DNA from: Rhizobium sp. AQ_MP
GTDB lineage: Bacteria; Pseudomonadota; Alphaproteobacteria; Rhizobiales; Rhizobiaceae
DNA: 64,000 nucleotides
Reading direction: 5' to 3'
Assembly (NCBI RefSeq): GCF_014237835.1
Contig: NZ_JACJVI010000006.1
Span: 62,001 to 126,000 of the forward strand
The notes under the pieces: model-generated
Seen by the model: the letters and a program-made list of their open reading frames with translations, nothing else
Databases searched by the model: none
Told to the model about the DNA's origin: nothing
Position numbers and translations under genes: made by a program
Shown: one piece after another, positions 50,832 through 58,994 of the stretch
Layout of the letters: the number at the start of each line of letters is the position of its first letter
Numbering within the stretch: the stretch's first letter is position 1

Positions 50832-52325
50832 ATGGCAGGTTTCACAAGGCGTGCGCTGCTGGTCGGCGGCGGTGCTGCGGCTGGTGCGATGGCGACCCAT
50901 TTCCTTGGTCGGGAAACAATAGGGGGCGGGACAGGGCTGCCGGTTACGCCTGCGGATGCCCCCGGCGACATTCTCAACGATGCAAGCCAGCTGTCACCAA
51001 CGCGTGTTTCCAAACATCTGGTTCTGGCCGATGACCGAAAGGACGCGTTGATCGAAACCGTCAGGAGCGAGCTTGCGGAGGCTAAGACCGCAGGTCGCCC
51101 TGTCGTGCCAAGTGCCGCCCGCCATTCGATGGGTGGCCAGAGCCTTCACAGCGGTGGGACGGCACTTACTCTCGATCGCGGCTGGCTGGATGTCGATCAG
51201 GCCGCAGGCACATGCAGGGTTTCGGCGGGCATGCGCTGGAGCGAGGTGATCACCCGCCTTGATGCGATCGGTTTTTCGCCCAAGGTCATGCAGTCCAACC
51301 ATGATTTCGGTGTGGCGAGCACCTTCTCCGTCAACGCCCATGGCTGGCCGGTCCCGTGGAGCGCCTTCGGGTCCACGGTCCGATCGATCACGATGCTGCT
51401 GCCGGATGGCGGGATGGTCATCTGCTCCCGGCAGGAAAATCCCGAACTCTTCAACCTGGCCATGGGAGGCTACGGCCTCTTCGGCGTCATCGTTGAACTT
51501 GAGATCGAGATCGTCCCGAACCGCAATCTTGCACCCACGTTCGACCATGTTGCGGGCGAGGAGCTCGGCCTGCGCTTCATGCAAGCTCTTTCGGCCGACA
51601 AGACCATCGAAATGGCCTATGGCCGTCTCGACGTGGCCATCGACGGCTTTTTCGAACGGGGTCTGCTGATCACCTATCGCCCGACGGAGGACCAGACGGA
51701 TATTCCGGCCGCCAGCGGGTCGGGTATCATCAGCCATATCGCGGCCGGCGTGTTCCGTCGTCAGGTCGGGTCGGATCGCGTCAAGAACTTCCGCTGGATG
51801 CTGGAGTCGGCGATCAGCCCGGCGCTCACATCGGGTGTCGCGACCCGCAACAGCCTGATGAACGAGCCGGTTGTCACGCTCGATGATGGCGATCCGGGAC
51901 GCACCGATATCCTGCACGAATACTTCGTCGCTCCTGAACGCTTCGCGGATTTTGTACGGATCTGCCGCGAAGTCATTCCGTCCTCCTATCAGGAACTCCT
52001 GAACATCACCCTGCGCTTCGTCGATACCGATCGCGACAGCGTTCTGGCCTACGCCACCGTACCCCGCATCTGCGCTGTCATGCTGTTTTCCCAGGAAATG
52101 TCCGTGCGGGGCGAAGAGGACATGGCGCGCATGACCCGCGCTCTAGTCGACCGGGTCACGGAAATCGGCGGCAGCTATTATCTGCCCTATCGTCCGCATC
52201 CGACGCTGGACCAGTTGCGTCGCGCCTACCCACGTGCCGACGAATTCGCGGCTGCCAAGCGCCGCCTCGATCCGGGGCTGCTGTTGCAGAATGGTCTCTG
52301 GACCAACTACATTTCAAGGATTTGA
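50832..52325 (+). CDS. FAD-binding oxidoreductase (VAO/FAD_binding_4 type), probably Tat-exported
   Basis: A 497-residue flavoprotein. The N terminus MAGFTRRALLVGGGAAAGAMA is a Tat-like signal. The PCMH-type FAD domain follows (VPSAARHSMGGQSLHSGG, MQSNHDFGVASTFSVNAHG, MGGYGLFGVIVELEIEIV), and a C-terminal substrate domain ends in KRRLDPGLLLQNGLW. This is the vanillyl-alcohol-oxidase superfamily, as in berberine-bridge or sugar oxidases; the substrate cannot be predicted. The start at 50832 has AAGGGGG ahead; ATG/GTG codons at 50802 are rejected because the signal would be buried. First gene of a four-gene unit. Confidence 0.82.
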   Translation: MAGFTRRALLVGGGAAAGAMATHFLGRETIGGGTGLPVTPADAPGDILNDASQLSPTRVSKHLVLADDRKDALIETVRSELAEAKTAGRPVVPSAARHSMGGQSLHSGGTALTLDRGWLDVDQAAGTCRVSAGMRWSEVITRLDAIGFSPKVMQSNHDFGVASTFSVNAHGWPVPWSAFGSTVRSITMLLPDGGMVICSRQENPELFNLAMGGYGLFGVIVELEIEIVPNRNLAPTFDHVAGEELGLRFMQALSADKTIEMAYGRLDVAIDGFFERGLLITYRPTEDQTDIPAASGSGIISHIAAGVFRRQVGSDRVKNFRWMLESAISPALTSGVATRNSLMNEPVVTLDDGDPGRTDILHEYFVAPERFADFVRICREVIPSSYQELLNITLRFVDTDRDSVLAYATVPRICAVMLFSQEMSVRGEEDMARMTRALVDRVTEIGGSYYLPYRPHPTLDQLRRAYPRADEFAAAKRRLDPGLLLQNGLWTNYISRI

Positions 52326-52335
52326 GAGGTTACCC

Positions 52336-52740
52336 ATGACGACCGTTCGCAAGATCGCCTTTGCCTATGCCGCCATTCTGTTCGTCGTCGCGGGCCTGAA
52401 CTATATTCCAGGTTTGACGGATGCCGAGGGCAGGGCGTTTGGCATCTTCGCACTCGATATCTATGACGACCTGCTGCATCTCGCATCCGCGCTGTGGGCC
52501 GGAACCGCCGCGTTCCTTTCGACCCGCGCCGCACGCAGCTTCCTTCTCTATTTTGGCATCCTTTATCTGGCCGACGGGCTCCTTGGCCTGGCAACCGGTT
52601 CCGGTTACCTCGATCTCGGCATCATCAACTACGGCATCCAGGACCTGCCTTTCGGCTTCAAGATCCTGGCCAACATGCCGCACATTTCTCTGGGCGGGAT
52701 CGCGGTCTTGTCCGCCATTCTGTTTCGCAAGGAGGCCTGA
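52336..52740 (+). CDS. Small integral membrane protein, 134 aa, unknown
   Basis: A 134-residue protein with four hydrophobic helices (IAFAYAAILFVVAGLNYIPG, LLHLASALWAGTAAFLS, FLLYFGILYLADGLLGLATG, HISLGGIAVLSAILF). The pattern, including the YDDLLHLASALWAG stretch with a His in a helix, is like DUF4383-type small membrane proteins; no firm family. It starts 10 bases after the FAD-oxidase stop with GAGAGG upstream, and its TGA is directly followed by the next ATG, so the genes are cotranscribed. Confidence 0.7.
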   Translation: MTTVRKIAFAYAAILFVVAGLNYIPGLTDAEGRAFGIFALDIYDDLLHLASALWAGTAAFLSTRAARSFLLYFGILYLADGLLGLATGSGYLDLGIINYGIQDLPFGFKILANMPHISLGGIAVLSAILFRKEA

Positions 52741-53811
52741 ATGGCAAGGCTGCTGCGGTTGCTGAAATGGCTCTCGCTTTCGGTGGTGCTTTTCGTCGTT
52801 GTGCTGCTCATCCCCGTCGGTTATGTCGAAACCTTCTGTAAGGCCGAGCCTGAAGATCAGGCTTTTGCGCCCCAGATCACCGAGCCGGCCTTCGTCCGCG
52901 CCGAAGCCAACAGCTATCTGACCTATCCGGAATGGCACATCGTCTATGCCTATGAGGGGCTGGCGAATGTCATGAAGCTCAGTGATGAACATGCATTCGG
53001 CTATACGCGCAGCGTCGTCGGTTTCTGGGCTTCCTTCTGCGCTCTCAATCGCGAAGCGGATCGCCACGGTGGCGCCGATGCGGCCACGCGGCGGACAATC
53101 CACGTCATCGGCGTAAGCTTCACGCTCGAGATGGGGATGAAGGCATTGTATGAGGAGACGGTGGGCCGCCTCTTTGCCCTTCTCAGGGGAGCGGAAAAGT
53201 CGCCACAGGACCTCTATGCGCTGACGATGGCCGAGGACTATGGCCGTTTTCTGCACCAGACGCCGTGGTACAAGTATGATTTCGATGGCTCTGTCGGAAA
53301 GCTCTGGGCCGAACCTGTCACGTCGCTGCGCAGCTGGGAGCGCAGGCTGGCACTGGGCGGTGAATGGAAGGCGAAGGCAGCCTATGCCGATGTGATCGCC
53401 AGCGCCGTTGCCGCCACGGGGCAGGCACAACTGACAATCCGTTCGCTGGTGTCGGGGATCCCGGCTGCGGATCTTCGGGCGATGCCCGACGTCACTGTCA
53501 TTGAAGAGCGAGGCGACAACGGCGTACTCATCGAAACGCCCCGCTATCGGGCCTTCACCGTCATTCTCCGGCAAATTGCGGAGCGCAACGGCACAGTGCT
53601 CGAAGTCGCCGGCAATGACGACATAATGGTCAGCGCGCTGGCGCCCTCGGCCCCGAGCCAGCTTGGTTACGCCACCGTCATCGCCGACATCAATCGGGAT
53701 GGCTTTACCGGCCGCCGGCTGCTGCTGCAGGCCAAGGTCCGTGATCTCTCTCTCCTGTTCACTGAACTCAAGTCTGCAGGCTTCGAGCTGGAACATGTCT
53801 ATGACTACTGA
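52741..53811 (+). CDS. Membrane-anchored periplasmic protein of unknown function, 356 aa
   Basis: A 356-residue protein with one N-terminal hydrophobic segment (WLSLSVVLFVVVLLIPVGYV) that anchors or exports it, leaving a large extracytoplasmic domain. The first part of the mature region has YLTYPEWHIVYAYEGLANVMK and RTIHVIGVSFTLEMGMKALYEETVGRLF, an amphipathic helical arrangement with conserved-looking Trp, His and Glu that could bind a ligand. The C terminus is a mixed alpha/beta block (VIEERGDNGVLIETPRYRAFT, EVAGNDDIMVSALAP). No family was recognised. Zero-base spacing to the previous gene. Confidence 0.65.
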   Translation: MARLLRLLKWLSLSVVLFVVVLLIPVGYVETFCKAEPEDQAFAPQITEPAFVRAEANSYLTYPEWHIVYAYEGLANVMKLSDEHAFGYTRSVVGFWASFCALNREADRHGGADAATRRTIHVIGVSFTLEMGMKALYEETVGRLFALLRGAEKSPQDLYALTMAEDYGRFLHQTPWYKYDFDGSVGKLWAEPVTSLRSWERRLALGGEWKAKAAYADVIASAVAATGQAQLTIRSLVSGIPAADLRAMPDVTVIEERGDNGVLIETPRYRAFTVILRQIAERNGTVLEVAGNDDIMVSALAPSAPSQLGYATVIADINRDGFTGRRLLLQAKVRDLSLLFTELKSAGFELEHVYDY

Positions 53812-54124
53812 ACCGGACATACGCAGGACAGCGGTTCAACGCCTCGTTCGCAGCGGCGCCGTTCTCTTGGGTATCGTCGGCGTCTGGTTCAGCGCGCTTG
53901 CGGCCTCGACAGCGATCCTGGGCCCTGTCGGCCCGGCAGTCCTTGTGCTTGGATCGGATATCCCCGCACGCCTTCCGGACGGTGCCGGCATCCTGCGGGC
54001 GAACGGCGGGCGCACCATTGTCTCCGCCCCTGATGCGGCTTTCGTCCGAAGCCTTTATGCCCATGGCGCCTGGCTGGTGCTGCCGGCGCTGCGCAACGGC
54101 TGCATGGATTTGCGCCCGGCTTAG
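53801..54124 (+). CDS. Small membrane protein, 107 aa, unknown
   Basis: A 107-residue protein with one strong transmembrane helix (AVLLGIVGVWFSALAASTAILG) and a small extracytoplasmic tail containing a single Cys near the C terminus (NGCMDLRPA). It overlaps the previous gene by 11 bases; ATG at 53795 is an alternative start. The ribosome-binding site GGAAC lies inside the upstream gene, indicating coupling. Last gene of the FAD-oxidase unit. Function unknown. Confidence 0.55.
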   Translation: MTTEPDIRRTAVQRLVRSGAVLLGIVGVWFSALAASTAILGPVGPAVLVLGSDIPARLPDGAGILRANGGRTIVSAPDAAFVRSLYAHGAWLVLPALRNGCMDLRPA

Positions 54125-54251
54125 TCAAGGTGGCTGCGGCCATTCGCCTCCGCGCGCCAATTGATCCGCAAATGTCGTTCTCCGTATTGCTCTCGTGACT
54201 GCGGAAGTTTAAGACCCCACAGCATCAAACGCTTTTGAGGAGCCAGCGATC

Positions 54252-55541
54252 ATGTCGAACACCGATGCCTTCTTTTCTCGTTCCCTCGCCGATACCGATC
54301 CGGAAATCTTCGGTGCGATCGAGAAGGAACTTGGTCGCCAACGTCACGAGATCGAGCTGATCGCCTCTGAAAACATCGTCTCCCGCGCCGTGCTCGAAGC
54401 CCAGGGCTCGATCATGACCAACAAGTATGCGGAAGGTTATCCGGGCAAGCGCTACTATGGCGGCTGCCAGTTTGTTGACATCGCGGAAGAACTCGCAATC
54501 GAGCGCGCCAAGAAGCTCTTCGGCGTCAACTTCGCCAACGTTCAGCCCAATTCCGGTTCGCAGATGAACCAGGCCGTCTTCCTGGCGCTCCTGCAGCCGG
54601 GCGACACCTTCATGGGCCTTGACCTCAATTCGGGCGGTCACCTGACCCATGGTTCGCCGGTCAACATGTCCGGCAAGTGGTTCAACGTCGTTTCCTACGG
54701 CGTGCGTGAAGACGACCACCAGCTCGATATGGACGACGTGGCCGAGAAGGCGCGCACCCACAAGCCGAAGCTGATCATCGCCGGCGGCACCGCCTATTCC
54801 CGCATCTGGGACTGGAAGCGCTTCCGCGAGATCGCTGACGAGGTCGGCGCCTATCTCATGGTCGACATGGCCCACATCGCCGGTCTCGTCGCCGGTGGCC
54901 AGCATCCGTCGCCGTTCCCGCACTGCCATGTCGCGACCTCCACGACCCACAAGTCGCTCCGTGGTCCGCGCGGCGGCATGATCCTGACGAACGACGAGGA
55001 TCTGGCGAAGAAGTTCAACTCGGCCGTCTTCCCGGGCCTCCAGGGTGGTCCGCTGATGCATGTCATCGCCGCCAAGGCCGTCGCCTTCGGCGAAGCGCTG
55101 CAGCCGGAGTTCAAGGATTACGCCGCCCAGGTCGTGAAGAACGCCAAGGCTCTGGCAGAGACCCTGATCAAGCAGAATCTCGACATCGTTTCCGGCGGCA
55201 CCGACAACCACCTGATGCTGGTCGACCTGCGCAAGAAGAACGCCACCGGCAAGCGTGCAGAAGCCGGTCTCGGCCGCGCCTACATCACCTGCAACAAGAA
55301 CGGCATCCCCTTCGATCCAGAAAAGCCCTTCGTCACCTCCGGCATCCGTCTCGGTACCCCGGCTGGCACCACGCGCGGCTTCAAGGAAGCGGAGTTCACC
55401 GAAATCGGCAATCTGATCGTCGAAGTTCTCGACGGCCTGAAGGTTGCCAATTCCGATGAGGGCAATGCGTCCGTCGAAGCAGCCGTTCGGGACAAGGTCG
55501 TTGCCCTGACGGACCGCTTCCCGATGTACCCTTACATGTAA
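54252..55541 (+). CDS. glyA: Serine hydroxymethyltransferase
   Basis: A 429-residue PLP enzyme that interconverts serine and glycine and supplies methylene-tetrahydrofolate. The PLP lysine is in [14 protein letters not shown] (K234); [14 protein letters not shown] and [15 protein letters not shown] are standard N-terminal motifs; [12 protein letters not shown] contributes the cofactor Asp. GAGGAG precedes the ATG. Length is normal. It is followed at 12 bases by nrdR, a conserved alphaproteobacterial arrangement. Confidence 0.96.
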   Translation: MSNTDAFFSRSLADTDPEIFGAIEKELGRQRHEIELIASENIVSRAVLEAQGSIMTNKYAEGYPGKRYYGGCQFVDIAEELAIERAKKLFGVNFANVQPNSGSQMNQAVFLALLQPGDTFMGLDLNSGGHLTHGSPVNMSGKWFNVVSYGVREDDHQLDMDDVAEKARTHKPKLIIAGGTAYSRIWDWKRFREIADEVGAYLMVDMAHIAGLVAGGQHPSPFPHCHVATSTTHKSLRGPRGGMILTNDEDLAKKFNSAVFPGLQGGPLMHVIAAKAVAFGEALQPEFKDYAAQVVKNAKALAETLIKQNLDIVSGGTDNHLMLVDLRKKNATGKRAEAGLGRAYITCNKNGIPFDPEKPFVTSGIRLGTPAGTTRGFKEAEFTEIGNLIVEVLDGLKVANSDEGNASVEAAVRDKVVALTDRFPMYPYM

Positions 55542-55553
55542 GGCATACGGCTG

Positions 55554-56030
55554 ATGCGCTGCCCCTTCTGCGGATCGGATGAAACCCAGGTCAAGGACTC
55601 GCGACCGGCGGAGGACAACAGTTCCATCCGCCGGCGGCGCATCTGTCCGGATTGCGGGGGGCGCTTCACCACATTCGAACGGGTGCAGCTGCGCGAGTTG
55701 ATGGTCTTGAAGAAGACCGGCCGCAAGGCGCCGTTCGACCGCGACAAGCTGGTGCGGTCCTTCAAGATCGCACTGCGCAAACGCCCCGTCGATGCCGAGC
55801 GCATCGAACGTGCCGTATCCGGTATCGTGCGTCGTCTCGAGAGCTCAGGCGAAACGGAGATTTCTTCGGAGGAAATCGGCCTTCAGGTGCTGGAAGCCCT
55901 GAAGACCCTCGATGACGTAGCATTCGTCCGCTACGCCTCGGTTTATCGCGACTTCAGCCATGCCGAGGACTTCGAGAACGTCATCTCCGAGATCAACGCA
56001 AAGATCTCCCGAGACAGCACGGCGGACTGA
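55554..56030 (+). CDS. nrdR: Transcriptional repressor NrdR
   Basis: A 158-residue repressor of ribonucleotide reductase genes that senses ATP/dATP. The zinc ribbon is complete (C3, C6, C31, C34; [17 protein letters not shown] and [11 protein letters not shown]), followed by the ATP-cone ([19 protein letters not shown]). It binds NrdR boxes at target promoters elsewhere. An AAGG ribosome-binding site precedes the ATG; the ribD start follows the stop by one base. Confidence 0.96.
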   Translation: MRCPFCGSDETQVKDSRPAEDNSSIRRRRICPDCGGRFTTFERVQLRELMVLKKTGRKAPFDRDKLVRSFKIALRKRPVDAERIERAVSGIVRRLESSGETEISSEEIGLQVLEALKTLDDVAFVRYASVYRDFSHAEDFENVISEINAKISRDSTAD

Positions 56031-56031
56031 C

Positions 56032-57120
56032 GTGTCCATTACGGCCCGCGATGAACGGTATATGCGGGAGGCAATCGAGCTCTCGCTCACGCATGTCGGG
56101 CGCACCGGCCCCAACCCGTCCGTCGGATGTGTGATCGTCAAGGATGGTGAAATCGTTGGCCGTGGCGTGACCGCGCTTGGCGGCCGGCCGCATGCCGAGC
56201 CGCAGGCTATCGCCGAAGCCGGCGCGAAGGCAAGGGGAGCAACGGCCTATGTCACGCTCGAACCATGTTCCCACCATGGCAAGACCCCGCCTTGCGCCAA
56301 TACGATCGTGGCAGCCGGTATTGCCCGCGTGGTCGTCGCCGTTGCGGACCCCGATCCGCGAGTCTCGGGTCGTGGCTTGAAGATCCTTGCGGACGCCGAC
56401 ATCGAGGTCACCATCGGCATACTGCAGAAGGAAGCCCGTCGTGCGATGGCCGGCTACCTCACTCGGCAGACGAAAGGACGACCGCAAGTAATTTTGAAAC
56501 TTGCGGTCTCTGCCGACGGCATGCTGGGCCGGCAGGGTGCCGGGCAAGTCGCCATCACCGGAGCGGATGCGCGGTCGGATGTGCATCGGCTGCGGGCTCA
56601 AAGCGACGCGATTCTGGTGGGGATCGGCACCGCGATTGCCGACGACCCGGAACTGACCGTGCGACTTCCCGGCCTGGAGGATGCGTCGCCGCTCAGGGTC
56701 GTGCTCGACCGCAGGGCGGAATTGCCTTCTTCCTCAAAATTGGCATTGACAGCGCGGAATTACCCGGTGCTCGTCGCGGTGTCGCCGGGTGCTTCGGAGC
56801 ATTGTGCTTTGCTTCGGGAGAAGGGTGTCGAAATCGTTGAAGTCGGCGGGATCGAAGAACTGCTCGCCTTGCTGGCGCAACGCGGCATCTCCACCCTGAT
56901 GGTTGAAGGCGGAGCCCGCGTCGCCGCCGACCTTCTAGGACGGGGACTGGTGGACCGCATTCACCTCTATGATTCAAAGCTGAATATCGGCGACGGGGGG
57001 ATTGCCTCGCCGATAACCGCCGATCGCCTGCCGGCTGGCTTCGTGATGACCGAGGCGCGGCAGATCGGGGCCGACAGACTGCAGATCTTCGAGCGTCTGC
57101 CGGCCTCCGCCTGGGTTTAG
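56032..57120 (+). CDS. ribD: Bifunctional diaminohydroxyphosphoribosylaminopyrimidine deaminase/reductase
   Basis: A 362-residue two-domain riboflavin-synthesis enzyme. The deaminase domain shows HAEPQAIAEAG (H54, E56) and TLEPCSHHGKTPPC (C79, C88) for zinc; the reductase domain starts near residue 150 (GRPQVILKLAVSADGMLG) and has the NADPH-binding GIGTAIADDPELTVR and STLMVEGGARVAADLL. The GTG at 56032 is chosen because it directly follows the nrdR stop and gives the normal N terminus; ATG at 56062 is an alternative. The gene's last bases overlap a minus-strand micro-ORF. Confidence 0.94.
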   Translation: MSITARDERYMREAIELSLTHVGRTGPNPSVGCVIVKDGEIVGRGVTALGGRPHAEPQAIAEAGAKARGATAYVTLEPCSHHGKTPPCANTIVAAGIARVVVAVADPDPRVSGRGLKILADADIEVTIGILQKEARRAMAGYLTRQTKGRPQVILKLAVSADGMLGRQGAGQVAITGADARSDVHRLRAQSDAILVGIGTAIADDPELTVRLPGLEDASPLRVVLDRRAELPSSSKLALTARNYPVLVAVSPGASEHCALLREKGVEIVEVGGIEELLALLAQRGISTLMVEGGARVAADLLGRGLVDRIHLYDSKLNIGDGGIASPITADRLPAGFVMTEARQIGADRLQIFERLPASAWV

Positions 57121-57194
57121 TTCCAGAACAGCAATATCAACAGAATGAGCGGGATCGGCACGCCGACCAGCCAGAGAAGAATGCCACGGCCCAT
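57117..57194 (-). CDS. 25-residue membrane micro-protein
   Basis: A 25-codon ORF reading MGRGILLWLVG-VPIPLILLILLFWN. Its ATG is preceded by AAGGAGA at good spacing (CACCAAGGAGACACCCC), much stronger than chance. The product would be a single transmembrane helix with a basic N terminus and a VPIP kink. From memory, similar MGRGILLWL-type micro-proteins occur in other alphaproteobacteria, but this was not searched. The stop overlaps the ribD stop on the opposite strand. Confidence 0.6.
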   Translation of the reverse strand: MGRGILLWLVGVPIPLILLILLFWN

Positions 57195-57284
57195 GGGGTG
57201 TCTCCTTGGTGTGTTGTGAGGCAACCTCCTCCGGGCTGCCTTTCCATCTGACAACACTTCGTCGAGCCTAAAGGTTCCGCGCGC

Positions 57285-57317
57285 AAAAAAAGCCCCGTGC
57301 CACAGGGGTCACGGGGC
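57285..57317 (-). terminator. Terminator of the secreted-protein gene at 57353
   Basis: GCCCCGTG (57292-57299) pairs with CACGGGGC (57310-57317); on the minus strand seven T residues follow the stem. Confidence 0.88.
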
Positions 57318-57352
57318 CAAGTCGAAAGACTGGAAGAGGGAATGTGCCCTGA

Positions 57353-57715
57353 TCAGCGTACGTAGAAGGTCACGCCCCCCTTGGCGGTCTGCTCGGCGCC
57401 GACAATGTCGGTCACTTTGACTTTCTGGCCTTCAAGCTTCGATGCGAGCGGTCGGTTGGCAATGACTGCAGCCTGAACCACGCGGGCCTCCGGGGAGGAG
57501 GGGGAAACCACGCTGAACTTTTGGCGTGTGGCATCATTGCTCTTCAGCGAGTTGATCCTGACCACGCGGAACCCTGCTGGTGACATGGATTGGATCGTGC
57601 TTTCGATCTTGGCTTTGTGCGCAGCGGCAGCCGAAGGCATGGCGGCCTGGCTTTGTGCACCGAAGGCGACAGCAGACAGAGCGGTTGCGGTGAGGATGGT
57701 GGCAAAGCGATTCAT
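57353..57715 (-). CDS. Small secreted protein, 120 aa, unknown
   Basis: A 120-residue exported protein. Residues 1-24 are a Sec signal (NRFATILTATALSAVAFGA...), cut after QAA or AMP region. The mature part (about 95 aa) is a small alpha/beta domain with basic character (HKAKIESTIQSMSPAGFRVVRIN, ASKLEGQKVKVTDIVGAEQ) and no cysteine. No family recognised. AAAGGA precedes the ATG and the gene ends at a strong terminator, so it is a stand-alone unit between ribD and ribH. Confidence 0.7.
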   Translation of the reverse strand: MNRFATILTATALSAVAFGAQSQAAMPSAAAAHKAKIESTIQSMSPAGFRVVRINSLKSNDATRQKFSVVSPSSPEARVVQAAVIANRPLASKLEGQKVKVTDIVGAEQTAKGGVTFYVR

Positions 57716-58042
57716 GGTCGTGTCCTTTCTAGGATGGTTGCGATGGCGGGGGATTCCGTCGCTCGCTTGCAGGGCCGAAGCTCACTCCGATTTGTGGCGG
57801 AATATGGCCGCTAAGTTGCTGAAAATAATAAAAAATATGGCATGCAATTAGCCCGATTTCCGCCAGCTTTAGCGAGACTGGAACAACAAGCCTGTGTCGG
57901 CTTTTGCAGGCGTGTCGGGCGCGTCCCTCTCGGCACTCGCCGAGCTTGTTGCAAAAACGCTTGCCTTCCGGGAAATGGCGTGGTTTGACCGCGTTTCTGT
58001 TCGGCCAGGGGCCGCAATCACATTCAAGATCGGACGAGACCC
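57716..58042. other. 327-base divergent intergenic region before ribH
   Basis: No gene is seen. An AT-rich stretch (57820-57850) probably holds promoters for the divergent secreted-protein gene and ribH. A nested inverted repeat occupies 57902-57956. The conserved FMN-riboswitch core was looked for and not found. Confidence 0.5.
57902..57956 (+). promoter_or_regulatory. Nested inverted repeat in the ribH leader
   Basis: Outer arms TTTTGCA (57902-57908) and TGCAAAA (57950-57956) enclose a stem CTCGGC (57929-57934) / GCCGAG (57939-57944) with loop ACTC. Possible leader structure; no known riboswitch match. Confidence 0.3.
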
Positions 58043-58501
58043 ATGGGAAACAAGACGGCTCCGCCGCATTTGCTGATCGTCGAGGCACGCTTCTATGACG
58101 ATATGTCGGACGCTCTCCTGGATGGCGCCAAGCACGCGCTCGAAGAGGCCGGCGCGACATTCGACGTGATCACGGTACCCGGTGCGCTGGAGATCCCGCC
58201 GGCCATCGCCATGGCGCTTGACGCCATGGACGATGAGGGGACGCAGTACGACGGCTTCATCGCGCTCGGTATGGTCATCCGCGGTGAGACCTATCACTTC
58301 GATATCGTCGCCAACGAATCCTCCCGCGCCCTGATGGATCTCGCCGTCTCCGAGTCGCTGGCCATCGGCAACGGCATCATGACCGTCGAGAATGACGAGC
58401 AGGCCTGGGCCCGCGTCAAGCGCAGCGAGAAGGACAAGGGCGGTTTCGCAGCCCGTGCGGCCCTTTCAATGATCGAACTGAAGAAGAAGCTGGGTGGCTG
58501 A
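58043..58501 (+). CDS. ribH: 6,7-dimethyl-8-ribityllumazine synthase
   Basis: A 152-residue enzyme that condenses 5-amino-6-ribitylaminouracil with dihydroxybutanone phosphate. Typical motifs are [28 protein letters not shown] (substrate loop) and [15 protein letters not shown] with the catalytic H85. It resembles the rhizobial/Brucella RibH1 type near nusB. nusB starts 3 bases after its stop. Confidence 0.94.
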   Translation: MGNKTAPPHLLIVEARFYDDMSDALLDGAKHALEEAGATFDVITVPGALEIPPAIAMALDAMDDEGTQYDGFIALGMVIRGETYHFDIVANESSRALMDLAVSESLAIGNGIMTVENDEQAWARVKRSEKDKGGFAARAALSMIELKKKLGG

Positions 58502-58504
58502 TCG

Positions 58505-58984
58505 ATGACTGGTGAAGGCAAACATCCGGTGAAACCGGCAAACCAGCGCGGCGCAGCCCGCCTCGCAGCCGTCCAGGCGCTCTACCAGATGGACATCGCC
58601 GGCTCAGGCGTGCTCGAGGTGGTCGCCGAATACGAGGCCCATCGTCTCGGCCAGGAAGTTGATGGCGAGACTTATCTGAAGGCGGACGCCTCCTGGTTCC
58701 GCTCGATCGTCGCGGGCGTCGTGCGGGACCAGACCAAGATCGATCCGATGATTGCCAAGGCGCTCCAGGATGATTGGGCTCTTTCACGCATCGACAGCAC
58801 TGTCCGCGCCATTTTGCGCGCCGGAACCTTCGAATTGATCGAACGCAAGGATGTGCCGATCGCCGTTATTGTAACGGAATATGTCGAGATCGCTCAGGCC
58901 TTCTTCCCCGACGACGAGCCGAAGCTGGTCAACGCCGTTCTCGACCGAATTGCAAAGCAGGTTCGCGCCCCCGCGCAAAAATAG
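58505..58984 (+). CDS. nusB: Transcription antitermination protein NusB
   Basis: A 159-residue all-helical RNA-binding factor that with NusE/S10 recognises boxA RNA in rRNA transcription complexes. The N-terminal arginine-rich helix is [16 protein letters not shown]; later [17 protein letters not shown] and [35 protein letters not shown] are family-typical. Cotranscribed with ribH. Confidence 0.94.
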   Translation: MTGEGKHPVKPANQRGAARLAAVQALYQMDIAGSGVLEVVAEYEAHRLGQEVDGETYLKADASWFRSIVAGVVRDQTKIDPMIAKALQDDWALSRIDSTVRAILRAGTFELIERKDVPIAVIVTEYVEIAQAFFPDDEPKLVNAVLDRIAKQVRAPAQK

Positions 58985-58994
58985 GATGGGACCG

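Noticed and set aside
57716..58042. FMN riboswitch ahead of ribH
   Set aside because: The conserved RFN core could not be found in this interval.
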